This document shows positions 25,113 through 35,012 of a stretch of 56,088 bases of DNA, piece after piece. A program made the translations under genes and the position numbers. Position 1 is the stretch's first letter; the number at the start of each line of letters is the position of its first letter. The notes under the pieces were generated by a model. That model was not told the DNA's origin, did not search any database, and saw nothing but the letters and a program-made list of their open reading frames with translations. Origin of the DNA: SAR324 cluster bacterium (GTDB taxonomy: Bacteria; SAR324; NAC60-12). The stretch is taken from NCBI GenBank assembly GCA_015231825.1, contig JADGAV010000032.1, forward strand, positions 1 to 56,088. The letters run 5' to 3'.

Positions 25113-27878
25113 ATGAGCATCATTTCTTTTTCAAACACAGCCGACTGGATCCGCAGTTTTTCCTTTGATGAAGTCAAATGCCTCATCGTATGCCGAGGTC
25201 CGATTCGCAAAGAGGCACTCGAAGTGTTCGCAGAACTGGGAGCCCAACCCTCCGGAATCTTGCTTTCAGAAAAAGACAGTCTTGTCTACCCAAAAACATT
25301 GGCACCTGAACTTCGCTTGATCCCCGAAAGAAAAGAACGTGTTCATCATATTTCCGACTATTCAGGAGCGAGCAAAGAAGAACGGGTCGAACGAATCCGG
25401 CAAATTATTCAGATCTGCCATGAGCACCACTATACTCATTTGTTTGCAGGATATGGATTCATGGCGGAGGACATGGAATTCATTGCATCCATTGAAGAGG
25501 CCGGTATTCAGTTCGTCGGACCTCGATCCAGCGTAGTTCAAAAAGCTGGAACAAAAGATGAAGCCAAACGATTGGCGAGTGAACTGGGAATTTCTGTCAC
25601 TCCAGGAGTGAACAATATCACGGCCCTGACATTATTGGCAAAAGGAGAATCAAAAGAAAATGATTATTTAAATGAACTCATTGAGCTGCATCACCTGGAA
25701 GTGGACTCGAACTTTGCCGAAGCCTCTTTAGAACAGAAAAGTGAACTTGTCTTGCAGGCTGCCTATGCCAAAAGAATCGATTTAATCTCTATTGAGGAAA
25801 TCCAGCGCGAAACTGAAAAACAAGTCCAGCTGATTTGGGAACAGCATCCGAACTACCGTATTCGCTTTAAGCACATTGGCGGCGGCGGCGGTAAAGGACA
25901 GCGGATCGTAAAAACAACAGAAGAAGTGGCTGATGCAGTCTCGGAGGTTTTGATTGAATCTAAAGCGATGGGTCTGGGTGACAATAAAAACTTTCTGATT
26001 GAATTGAATATTGAAGATACCCGTCACAATGAAATTCAACTTTTGGGCAATGGAGAATGGTGTATTGCGCTTGGAGGAAGAGATTGTTCCCTCCAGATGC
26101 ACGAGCAAAAACTACTCGAGATTTCCCTCACCCCAGACTTGCTGCAGGCGGCTGCTTCAGACTATTTCAGCAAAGGGAAAGAGCACCTGGCTGAGATCAT
26201 GTTGAAAGATTTGGAAGTGCTCGAATTCATGTGCATTGAAGCCGAAAGTTTTGGACAGGCGGTCAAACTGAATTCTGCTTCAACTTTTGAATGCATCGTA
26301 GACGGAACCTCCCATTATTTTATGGAGATGAATACGCGGATTCAGGTGGAGCATCGTGTCACAGAAATGGTCTATTCGCTGAAGTTTGTCAACCCTGACA
26401 ATCCGGAAGAGTTTTTTGTGCTGGACTCTTTGGTGGGAGCGATGCTGCTGATTGCCTGCCATGGAGACCGTTTGCCCAAACCGGAACGAATTCATCGTTT
26501 CCATTCAGGAGTGGAAGCGAGAATCAATGCCATGAATGCCGCCCTAAAACCTCATGCTGGCGGGATCCTGCAATATTGGTCTTCCCCGGTAGAGGGGGAA
26601 TTGCGCGATGATCAGGGAATCGGAATCCGAAATCCCGATACGGATCTGTTTCAATACTACCAGCTGGCTGGAGCCTATGATGCCAATGTCGCATTGGTCG
26701 TCTCTTCCGGAACAAGCCGGAAGGAAAATTTTATCAAACTGGCAGATATTCTTCGCAGGATGGAGGTGAGAGGAGAAAATGTGGAACTCAATATTGATTT
26801 TCACTACGGCCTTCTCCATTGGTTGATCGGCAATGATGTCATGATCAAGCCCAATACGCGATTTGTCCTTTCTTATTTGGCGCTGGTGGGAAAACTCTCT
26901 GAAATCGCTTCTCAAGTCAATTTGGAAATGGCATGGAAAATCTTAAGAAAATCGGTGATGGATTCAGCAGAAAATCTTGTTGGAAATGCACTTGACAGCA
27001 AAATGAACTTGTTGATACGCCCCCTGGAACGACTGCTGGAAAATCCGCATCTCCTGTCTGGATGGCTGGCAACTCTACCTGGAGTGGAGGTCAATCTTGA
27101 AAAAAACCCGTTCCAATGGATCATCAACCCCCTGGAAATACTCGACAATCTTTATCACTATTTGCGTCTTGAAGAACGTCCCGGGGTGCCAGCAGGAAGC
27201 AAAATTTGGCAGGAGGACTATTCCTTGCTGAAAAAAGGTCTGAAATTCTATCAAGACTTAAAAACCCATTTTGGAGAGCCCGAGATGCCATGGGTAGACT
27301 TGGAGAATTCTCTTCAGGGAGATGATCCGCCTCTGAAGGATTTTTCAACAGACCTTTGGCATGAAATAAAAGCTTCCCATCAGGGTTTTCAATTAGGGAT
27401 GGATTTGTTGAAACTCCCCCTGGCGATTGCCCAAGAAGCCTCTTATTTCGCATTTCAATCCAATAGTCATTTGACCGTTGATATTCCCTCTCCCTTCAAT
27501 GATCCCGAGCAAATTGAACGGTTAACCCAATTGCTGGCTCCCCCGCCTCCTGCAAGCAGTGATCAAATCGTCAGTTGGACCGGCGGCACATTTTTCTCCA
27601 AGGAAACCCCAGATGCCGAGCCCTATGTGCAGCCTGGAGATCATTTTGAAAAAGGTGACGTTTTGGGAATTCTGGAAGTGATGAAAATGTTTAACCCGCT
27701 TTGTGCCGATTTTTCCGGCACCATCAAAAAAGTGCTTGTTGATGGCAGCAGCGGGATAGTGGTACCGCGAGGTCAAGTCATTTTTGAAGTGGAACCGGAT
27801 GATCCTCCCGTCGATATTTCGGAAAAAGATGTCCTGGATCTGCAGTGGCGGCATACGCAAAAAATGATGGAATGGTAA
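25113..27878 (+). CDS. Biotin carboxylase fused to a biotin carrier domain, with a large insertion
   Basis: A 921-residue protein. Residues ~20-160 form the biotin-carboxylase N-terminal domain, and the ATP-grasp centre has the glycine loop GGGGGKG (256-262) and the catalytic FMEMNTRIQVEH. The C-terminal lipoyl-like domain carries biotin-attachment Lys858 in EVMKMF, about 60 residues from the end. Compared with AccC, about 60 extra residues lie before the glycine loop, and the 550-780 region is poorly conserved and unassigned. It carboxylates biotin with bicarbonate and ATP, but no carboxyltransferase domain or gene is nearby, so the acyl acceptor (acetyl-CoA, propionyl-CoA or other) is unknown. 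An AAAGGAA site precedes the ATG. The stop overlaps the next gene by seven bases (ATGGTAA). Confidence 0.85.
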   Translation: MSIISFSNTADWIRSFSFDEVKCLIVCRGPIRKEALEVFAELGAQPSGILLSEKDSLVYPKTLAPELRLIPERKERVHHISDYSGASKEERVERIRQIIQICHEHHYTHLFAGYGFMAEDMEFIASIEEAGIQFVGPRSSVVQKAGTKDEAKRLASELGISVTPGVNNITALTLLAKGESKENDYLNELIELHHLEVDSNFAEASLEQKSELVLQAAYAKRIDLISIEEIQRETEKQVQLIWEQHPNYRIRFKHIGGGGGKGQRIVKTTEEVADAVSEVLIESKAMGLGDNKNFLIELNIEDTRHNEIQLLGNGEWCIALGGRDCSLQMHEQKLLEISLTPDLLQAAASDYFSKGKEHLAEIMLKDLEVLEFMCIEAESFGQAVKLNSASTFECIVDGTSHYFMEMNTRIQVEHRVTEMVYSLKFVNPDNPEEFFVLDSLVGAMLLIACHGDRLPKPERIHRFHSGVEARINAMNAALKPHAGGILQYWSSPVEGELRDDQGIGIRNPDTDLFQYYQLAGAYDANVALVVSSGTSRKENFIKLADILRRMEVRGENVELNIDFHYGLLHWLIGNDVMIKPNTRFVLSYLALVGKLSEIASQVNLEMAWKILRKSVMDSAENLVGNALDSKMNLLIRPLERLLENPHLLSGWLATLPGVEVNLEKNPFQWIINPLEILDNLYHYLRLEERPGVPAGSKIWQEDYSLLKKGLKFYQDLKTHFGEPEMPWVDLENSLQGDDPPLKDFSTDLWHEIKASHQGFQLGMDLLKLPLAIAQEASYFAFQSNSHLTVDIPSPFNDPEQIERLTQLLAPPPPASSDQIVSWTGGTFFSKETPDAEPYVQPGDHFEKGDVLGILEVMKMFNPLCADFSGTIKKVLVDGSSGIVVPRGQVIFEVEPDDPPVDISEKDVLDLQWRHTQKMMEW

Positions 27879-30094
27879 AGGCAGCAATTTTTCAGGGTCG
27901 ACGTCAAAGAACAATCCTTGTTATTTTCCTCCTCGCCTTCGCTGTTCGTCTCTTATACCTTCTCCAATTTCAGGACAGTCCTTTTTTTAAATTTCTTCTC
28001 GGCGACAGTGAAGGTTACCTGGCGTGGGGAAGAAAAATTGCTGATGGAGACTGGCTGGGGGAAACGGTCTTTTATCAAGCGCCACTTTACCCTTATTTTC
28101 TGGGAATTATCCAATCGGTATTTGGCGAGGACTTGTGGACGATACGCCTGATCCAAATTGCCTTGGGTAGTCTTGCCTGCACGTTCATCTTCCTGGCAGG
28201 ATCGATTTTTTTTTCTCCCTTGATCGGTCTTGTTTCCGCTTTGCTTGCCTGTTTTTATGCTCCTGCCATCTTTTTTGATACGCTGATTCAGAAAACAGGC
28301 GTCGGCTTTTTCTTCATGTCACTGTCTCTCTGGTTGCTGGCTCTTGCCCTGCAAAAACGACGTCCAGCAAACTGGCTCTTGCTGGGGCTTGTCATTGGGC
28401 TCTTCACGCTGCTCAGGGAAAACATCATTCTTATAATTTTTGTGCTGGTATTTTGGCCTTTGTTAAAATTCAGCAACATGCCATTACCTCGTCGAATCGC
28501 ATGCAGCGGAATTTTCTTATTGGGAGTGATCTTGATTTTAGGACCAGTGAGCGTCAGGAATTTCAATGTGGGAGGGACATGGACATTGACAACTTCCCAA
28601 CTGGGACCAAATCTCTACCTGGGGAACAATCGTCATGCCACCGGATTGGCATATTCCTTGAGACCTGGTCGGGCGGGATATTTGTATGAACGCAAAGACG
28701 CCACTGATTTGGCAGAACACGCCCTGGGAAGAAATTTGTCCCCTGCCGAAGTCTCGAGTTACTGGTTCGGGCAGGCACTCGGCTTCGTAATCAAAGAACC
28801 GTTTCAATGGTTGAAACTGACCTTGAGAAAATGCCTGTTGCTATGGAACCAATATGAAGTGACCGACACCGATGACTACTATATGTACCATCAATGGTCC
28901 AACCTTTTGAAATTTCTTGATCATCTCAATCATTTCGGAGTTTTGGCGCCATTGGCTGCTGTCGGCTGGATTTTCGCCTGGTCGATGCGCAGAGATTATG
29001 CGGGCATTTGTTATGTTTTTCTAATTGTTCTCATCGTCAGCATCATACCATTTATTGTTTTTGGACGGTACCGCTTTACCCTCATTCCTTTGATGATTTT
29101 GTTTGCGGGATGCGCAATTGTTCAGGGAGCAAGGCATTTGAGAAAAAAATCACCAGGACCGCTGCTCAAAGGAATGAGCGCCGGATTGCTGATGATCGTC
29201 CTGAGTCAGTGGCCGGTTTACTCTCCTAATTTGTCGATGGGATACCGCAACCTGGCACTCGCCTACCAATCCGGCAATCAAATTCAGTTGGCACGGCAGT
29301 CCATTGACACAGCACTTGAAATTGATCCCGATTTTGCAGAAGCATACAATTTTCGAGGCAATCTTCACGCTGGTTCCAGGCAATACAAGGAAGCAATTCA
29401 CGATTATAGCAAAGCAATCTCGCTCATCCCGGATTTTGCCCTCGCGTTCAACAATCGCGGAAGCGCCCTGGCTCACCTTGGACAATACCCTGAAGCCCTA
29501 AAAGACTACGACACAGCCTTGCAGCTCAACGATCGCTATCCGGAAGCATATTACAATCGTGGAATTGCATTCACAAACCTGGGGCAATATGAAGAGGCCC
29601 TTGCTGATTTCAACCAAGCTCTTCGCATAAACCCCAAATACGCAGATGCTCACAATAATCGCGGCGTTGTTTTTTCCCGATTGAAAAAATATGCAGAGGC
29701 CATGAAAGAATTTGAAGAGGTGCTTCAACTGGACCCGAAACACGTATCAGCCTTGATCAACCGGGGGATCGCTCATACCAGGCAGCAAAACTATGAAAAA
29801 GGGCTGCAGGATTTCACAGAAGCCACCCGCCTTCAACCCTCAAACTCAGATGCCTATCACAAACGCAGCAAACTCTTTGTGATGCTAGGAGAATTTCAGA
29901 ACGCCTTAAAAGATTTAAATCAGGTGATCTATTTGGATCCTGAGCAGGCAGATGCCTATGAAGAACGAGGACTTTTGCAAAAGGATATTTTTAAGCAAGA
30001 AACACTGGCCTGCAGAGATTGGAAAGAGGCATGTAATCGAGGAAAATGTCAACTATACCAAACGGCCCTCAAGGAAAATTCATGCCAGAAATGA
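27872..30094 (+). CDS. GT-C glycosyltransferase (PMT/ArnT-like) with C-terminal TPR array
   Basis: A 740-residue integral membrane protein. The first ~430 residues hold about ten membrane helices and the PMT_2/ArnT-like opening (GDSEGYLAWGRKIADGDWLG, with an early periplasmic acidic motif), typical of lipid-linked sugar transferases acting at the periplasmic face. From about residue 455 to 735 there are roughly eight TPR repeats (for example AEAYNFRGNLHAGSRQYKEA). The TPR array could recruit an acceptor protein. The ATG at 27872 is preferred because it overlaps the previous stop as ATGGTAA; an in-frame GTG lies 27 nt earlier. Coupling to a biotin carboxylase gene is unexplained. The sugar donor and acceptor are unknown. 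Confidence 0.85.
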   Translation: MVKAAIFQGRRQRTILVIFLLAFAVRLLYLLQFQDSPFFKFLLGDSEGYLAWGRKIADGDWLGETVFYQAPLYPYFLGIIQSVFGEDLWTIRLIQIALGSLACTFIFLAGSIFFSPLIGLVSALLACFYAPAIFFDTLIQKTGVGFFFMSLSLWLLALALQKRRPANWLLLGLVIGLFTLLRENIILIIFVLVFWPLLKFSNMPLPRRIACSGIFLLGVILILGPVSVRNFNVGGTWTLTTSQLGPNLYLGNNRHATGLAYSLRPGRAGYLYERKDATDLAEHALGRNLSPAEVSSYWFGQALGFVIKEPFQWLKLTLRKCLLLWNQYEVTDTDDYYMYHQWSNLLKFLDHLNHFGVLAPLAAVGWIFAWSMRRDYAGICYVFLIVLIVSIIPFIVFGRYRFTLIPLMILFAGCAIVQGARHLRKKSPGPLLKGMSAGLLMIVLSQWPVYSPNLSMGYRNLALAYQSGNQIQLARQSIDTALEIDPDFAEAYNFRGNLHAGSRQYKEAIHDYSKAISLIPDFALAFNNRGSALAHLGQYPEALKDYDTALQLNDRYPEAYYNRGIAFTNLGQYEEALADFNQALRINPKYADAHNNRGVVFSRLKKYAEAMKEFEEVLQLDPKHVSALINRGIAHTRQQNYEKGLQDFTEATRLQPSNSDAYHKRSKLFVMLGEFQNALKDLNQVIYLDPEQADAYEERGLLQKDIFKQETLACRDWKEACNRGKCQLYQTALKENSCQK

Positions 30095-30119
30095 GAGTCT
30101 GATTTTGAACAGGGGAACC

Positions 30120-31076
30120 CTATTTCGTTTTGGAGAATTCATAGAGTTCCTGCCCCTCTGCATTAAAAAACTTCATCCGGGCCTGAGAATTGTTGACTTG
30201 AAACCAGGCAAATCCGGTATCCTGGTAAACGAATTTGCTATCAATTTGAGAAGGTCTCGTTTTTGCGCGCTCCACAGGAGAACGGTAATGTCTTCCTCCG
30301 GCCCCACTGACCACATAGTCGCTCGTTTCTCCAGGTCGTTGGAGGTGTTCCAATTCGTGATCATGGCCTGAAAGATAGAAATCAATCGAATTTTGAAGAA
30401 ATTGCTGCCAGTACCAACGCATTATGAGATCGGAATCTCCATGAGTTCCGCTGCTGTATACCGGATGATGTCCGAAGACAAATGTCCAGGGAGGAACTTC
30501 TGAAGAAGAGTCTGTACTGATTTGATTTTTCAGTTCCTGCCAGGCTAAAAAATGGCAATTTGAGTTGATTGCAAAAAAACGAGCCGGTCCCGCTTGGAAT
30601 TGATAGCTCAAATTGGGCATGCGCCATTTTGAACTTTTCAGGCTGTATCGAACTTGGGCCAGGGGGTTTTTTCGAACATCATGATTTCCCAGAACCGCAA
30701 TAAAGGGTTTATCTGTTGAAGAATAGATGTCTTCAAAAATTTTCTTAAAGAAAGGATCCTCAGTGGAATCCACTCCATCGGGATAGAAGTTGTCACCCAG
30801 CATCAAAACAAAATCACACCCTTCGCTTGTGCATATTTTTTGAACGGCTTGGGCAATTTCCTTTTGGTCTTGATCCCCGGTTCCCGTGTCCCCCAATGCT
30901 ATGAACTTCAGAGAGACCGGGGAAGACTGAGAAATATTGAGGTCGATGACGTCAGAATCGAGCGGGGAACAGCCTTTTCTAGCTGAAAAATCGTATGTTT
31001 CATATCCCACCCAGACAAGAAATGAGAACAAAAATACGAAAATGTAGATGGATTTTTTTCGAGGAAATCGGACCAT
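30120..31076 (-). CDS. Membrane-anchored metallophosphoesterase (purple acid phosphatase-like)
   Basis: A 318-residue calcineurin-type phosphoesterase with an N-terminal membrane helix (IFVFLFSFLVWVGYETY) that puts the catalytic domain in the periplasm. The five metal-ligand motifs are all visible: GDTGTGD, GDNFYPDG, GNHD, FGHHP and SGHDHELEH. The order and spacing match tartrate-resistant acid phosphatase (ACP5)-like proteins, so it should hydrolyse phosphomonoesters using a di-metal centre. The ATG at 31076 is preferred; an in-frame TTG at 31133 overlaps the upstream PilZ-like gene by 26 nt. The substrate is unknown, but it could take part in phosphate scavenging together with the phosphonate genes further right. 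Confidence 0.85.
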   Translation of the reverse strand: MVRFPRKKSIYIFVFLFSFLVWVGYETYDFSARKGCSPLDSDVIDLNISQSSPVSLKFIALGDTGTGDQDQKEIAQAVQKICTSEGCDFVLMLGDNFYPDGVDSTEDPFFKKIFEDIYSSTDKPFIAVLGNHDVRKNPLAQVRYSLKSSKWRMPNLSYQFQAGPARFFAINSNCHFLAWQELKNQISTDSSSEVPPWTFVFGHHPVYSSGTHGDSDLIMRWYWQQFLQNSIDFYLSGHDHELEHLQRPGETSDYVVSGAGGRHYRSPVERAKTRPSQIDSKFVYQDTGFAWFQVNNSQARMKFFNAEGQELYEFSKTK

Positions 31077-31107
31077 TAAAAACTTGGGTAGGAACAAAAG
31101 GGGGGAC

Positions 31108-31482
31108 TTATTCGGCGTTTTTTTGTGACTCAAATGAACGGCCCGTGAAAAACAGGTAGCAAAAATCTATCTCTTCACATTTTTTTTTCAAATCAGTGAT
31201 CGGTTCATCCAATTCAATACCTGCCTGCCATTCATCATCTTTGCTTGTTGCCCAACGAACTTTCCCGGTCCGATCCCACAATTCCAATGGGTTGCTTAGA
31301 CCCTTGTCTTGAAGGGCATGCAGGTGGACGCTTTGATAACCTTCTGTACGAAGAGGAACGGCGCTGGATATGCGAAGTCCTTTTCTGCACCAGTCCAAAA
31401 TTTCTCCTCGTCCAAAGGCATTTTCAACAGTAAGCGACAGCCGATGGGAATGCATCAACCTCGCGTCGCGTCTTTCTGCCAT
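31108..31482 (-). CDS. PilZ-like domain protein
   Basis: A 124-residue soluble protein that resembles a PilZ (c-di-GMP-binding) domain. The start MAERRDARLMHSHRL gives a possible RxxxR motif, DWCRKGLRI is in the position of the usual (D/N)xSxxG motif but has Cys-Arg-Lys in place of Ser, and WQAGIELDEP is a typical late strand. Because the second motif is altered, c-di-GMP binding is not assured. A clear AAAGGAGG site lies 6 nt before the ATG at 31482, so a longer frame from 31536 is rejected. It precedes the phosphoesterase gene on the same strand. No output domain is present, so it may act by protein-protein contact. Confidence 0.65.
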   Translation of the reverse strand: MAERRDARLMHSHRLSLTVENAFGRGEILDWCRKGLRISSAVPLRTEGYQSVHLHALQDKGLSNPLELWDRTGKVRWATSKDDEWQAGIELDEPITDLKKKCEEIDFCYLFFTGRSFESQKNAE

Positions 31483-31644
31483 GGGTGCCTCCTTTCTGGG
31501 CTTATCTTTCATTCTATCACGAGGATTTTTTACCAAAGACTTTGGGAAAACGTAGTTAGAGGTATACTGGTATCACGCAAATCTGTCAATTCATTAGGAA
31601 GAATAAAATGAAAAACAGACGCTTTTAAAAGAAGCAAGAATTGC

Positions 31645-32481
<837 letters not shown>

Positions 32482-32595
32482 TTACTCTGATAAATGAATG
32501 TTTGGGATGAAGGATCGTTTCCAAATAATTCAAAACAGGACAGGCCAGTTCTCCCTGAGCATTAAATGAACGGTTTTGCTTACGTTTTTTTCTCC

Positions 32596-33108
32596 TCAGA
32601 GGAGTTTCAACTGCTGACAAATCACCTGCGAGATTTCCAATTGAGAAAGCCTGTCACAATTGATGACGACGTCAGCATATTTCCTGTACAAAATCTGCCT
32701 TTCTTCAAAAAGCTCTCTTAAAGTTTGACCCGGTTCTGTCGTCACACCTCTTGAATCCAAATTGGTCAATCTTCTTTCCAATTCTCCATAATCCACCTGC
32801 AGGAACACCGCAATTCCTGCAGATTTTAAATGTGCCATTGCAGCTTCACTGTAGACCGCGCTTCCTCCGGTGGCAATGATGTGATTGCTAAAGTGATGCG
32901 AAAGCAAGACCCGCTCTTCAATTTGGTGAAATCCCTTCTTTCCTTTGGAATCCAGAATTTCTTGAAGTGTTCTTTTTTCTTCCAACTGAATCAAAACATC
33001 TGTATCCACAAAATCGTGGGCACTCTGTTTCGCTAAAATCACACCAATCGTACTCTTTCCCGCCCCGGGCATCCCGATCAAAACAACATTTCTTTCACTT
33101 TTACTCAT
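32596..33108 (-). CDS. aroK: Shikimate-kinase-like P-loop kinase (divergent AroK)
   Basis: A 170-residue P-loop kinase with Walker A GMPGAGKST, a DTD acidic motif and ATGGS in place of the usual ATGGG. The classical GExxFRxxE shikimate-binding motif reads GKKGFHQIEE, so the Arg that contacts shikimate is His. The C-terminal lid contains SRGVTTEPGQTLRELFEERQ, which is seen in an AroK-like variant group in delta-type proteobacteria. It may still make shikimate-3-phosphate, or it may use another small hydroxyl substrate. The ATG at 33108 is chosen because the P-loop lies where expected; upstream in-frame Met codons are less likely. It is followed by kdsA on the same strand. Confidence 0.7.
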   Translation of the reverse strand: MSKSERNVVLIGMPGAGKSTIGVILAKQSAHDFVDTDVLIQLEEKRTLQEILDSKGKKGFHQIEERVLLSHHFSNHIIATGGSAVYSEAAMAHLKSAGIAVFLQVDYGELERRLTNLDSRGVTTEPGQTLRELFEERQILYRKYADVVINCDRLSQLEISQVICQQLKLL

Positions 33109-33285
33109 TGATATTTCCATCAAAATCATTTCCAGCATGGATCCTCAAACATGCTAGCTCTTCACCGTTTTATTTGTCAATCAATTTCCCAGAATTAGCC
33201 AGAATTTGATAGTCTTTTAAAAGTGTTTGGTATAGTTTGTTTTCTTTTAAAATTTTCAATCAATGTTCAATCAACAAAAGTTCTC

Positions 33286-34674
33286 ATGAATAAAAAACCT
33301 GTGACATCAAATCCGGTTTACCTATCGGAAGGAGACGTGAATCTGTCCCTGAATCGATCAAAATGGCAAAACCAGAATCTTGATGAACCCACGAGAAATC
33401 TGTTGGCAGAAGATGCACGATATTTTCTGCACCAATCGCTTTCCACGTCGTGTTTGAATGCATTGCAACAATGCGAAGGGATTTATTTGGAAGACCTGCA
33501 AGGCCGCAAATACATGGATTTTCACGGGAACAACGTCCACCAGGTTGGATTCGGCAATGAGGCCGTCATTTCCGCCATCAAGGAACAGATGGACCGCTTG
33601 TCATTTTGCACGCGACGGTACACCAACCAGGTGGCAGTGGATTTTGCAAAAATGCTCACCGAACTGGCGCCTGGGGATTTGAACAAAGTCCTTTTGTGCC
33701 CTGGAGGTACCGGAGCCATCGGGATGGCTCTCAAACTTGCCCGCGTTGTGACAGGGCGACACAAAACGATCTCGATGTGGGATTCATTTCACGGAGCTTC
33801 CCTGGACGCCATTTCCATAGGGGGAGAAGCCACATTTCGTCACAATATCGGGCCGCTGCTGCCAGGATGCGAACATGTCCCTCCTTCAGATGAATTCAGA
33901 TGCCTTTGGGAATGCGGCAGTCGGGGGGGATGCGATTTAAAATGCGCTCATTACCTCGAGTATGTTCTTGAAAAAGAAGGTGACATCGCCGCAGTGATTG
34001 CAGAACCGATTCGCAGTACCCCGACCATTCCTTCTCCACACTATTGGGAAACCGTTCGGGACGCCTGTGACCGGCACGGAACTTTGCTTGTTTTTGATGA
34101 AATTCCTCACGCACTGGGTCGAACCGGTAAAATGTTTACCTGTGAAAATTTTAATGTCGTTCCTGATATTCTGGTCATCGGCAAAGGACTGGGAGGAGGG
34201 ATTCTCCCTCTGGCAGCTCTGCTCACCCGAGAAGAATTTGATGTCGCCGGCAATCAGGCCCTGGGTCACTACACCCATGAAAAAAGTCCGGTCGCCTGCG
34301 CTGCCGGACTGGCCACGCTCAAGTTTTTAGAAGACCACAAGCTGCCGGAACATGCAGCAGAACTAGGCAAGTATTCCTTATCCCGTCTCGAGGAAATGAA
34401 AAAAAACTTCTGTTTGATTGGCGATGTTCGAGGTTTAGGCTTATTTCTGGGAATTGAACTGGTCAAAGATCGAGGGACAAAAGAAAGGGCCACTGAAGAA
34501 GCCGAGCACATCATGTACTCTGCCCTTTCCAAAGGATTGAGTTTCAAGCTGAGCATGGGAAATATCATCACGCTCACTCCCCCCCTCATAATCACAAAAA
34601 AAGAAATGGACACGGCTCTGGACATAATCGAACACTGTCTGAAAGAAATCAGACCAATCCAAAGTTCGGATTGA
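33286..34674 (+). CDS. pbfA: Class III PLP enzyme resembling (R)-1-hydroxy-2-aminoethylphosphonate ammonia-lyase
   Basis: A 462-residue fold-type I PLP protein of the class III aminotransferase family. Lys300 in VIGKGLGGGILPL should hold PLP, and D271 (LLVFDEIPH) is the pyridine-nitrogen Asp. A four-cysteine stretch (C206, C210, C216, C220; ECGSRGGCDLKC) followed by AEPIRSTPTIP is characteristic of the group that includes PbfA, which converts (R)-1-hydroxy-2-aminoethylphosphonate to phosphonoacetaldehyde and ammonia. The assignment rests on remembered sequence features, so a transaminase role remains possible. Start at ATG 33286; longer in-frame starts lack a ribosome site. It precedes the corrinoid methyltransferase set and lies 11 kb from an aminoethylphosphonate-type importer. 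No phosphonatase (phnX) gene is in the window. Confidence 0.6.
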   Translation: MNKKPVTSNPVYLSEGDVNLSLNRSKWQNQNLDEPTRNLLAEDARYFLHQSLSTSCLNALQQCEGIYLEDLQGRKYMDFHGNNVHQVGFGNEAVISAIKEQMDRLSFCTRRYTNQVAVDFAKMLTELAPGDLNKVLLCPGGTGAIGMALKLARVVTGRHKTISMWDSFHGASLDAISIGGEATFRHNIGPLLPGCEHVPPSDEFRCLWECGSRGGCDLKCAHYLEYVLEKEGDIAAVIAEPIRSTPTIPSPHYWETVRDACDRHGTLLVFDEIPHALGRTGKMFTCENFNVVPDILVIGKGLGGGILPLAALLTREEFDVAGNQALGHYTHEKSPVACAAGLATLKFLEDHKLPEHAAELGKYSLSRLEEMKKNFCLIGDVRGLGLFLGIELVKDRGTKERATEEAEHIMYSALSKGLSFKLSMGNIITLTPPLIITKKEMDTALDIIEHCLKEIRPIQSSD

Positions 34675-35012
34675 AGAAAAGGCAGGATCGAACCTGTGAA
34701 CCGATTGCTTTAAAAATTCGCAATGGTGAATTTTGAAAATTTCAGGGAAATGGATGCCTCGAATTGGGATCCATGTAATCCCTTGACAACATTTTCAATC
34801 ATAGTTAAGTCTATTTTAAATTGGAAACAACACGTTCACTTTGTTGGACGAATCGGGCCTTTTGTACGGTTGTTTCTCAGGTTCGGAAAAACAAATCCGG
34901 CGTACCAAGAAAACGACGCTTTCTCCATCAGGCAAAATGAAAGCCACTTGAGAACAATAGCAGAATCATGACTATCTGAAATTTAAAAAACCCATTCATG
35001 CAGGAGAGGTAA
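34675..35012 (+). other. Intergenic region with a candidate promoter before the corrinoid-methyltransferase genes
   Basis: The region holds a TTGACA (34783-34788) with a weak TAAGTC -10-like element 17 nt later (34806-34811), suitable for driving the corrinoid gene at 35013, which itself has a CAGGAGAGG ribosome site. An open frame at 34723-34971 has no ribosome site or recognisable motif and is not called. Confidence 0.4.

Noticed and set aside
34723..34971. 82-residue frame between the PbfA-like and corrinoid genes
   Set aside because: No ribosome site and no recognisable protein features; it overlaps a candidate promoter.
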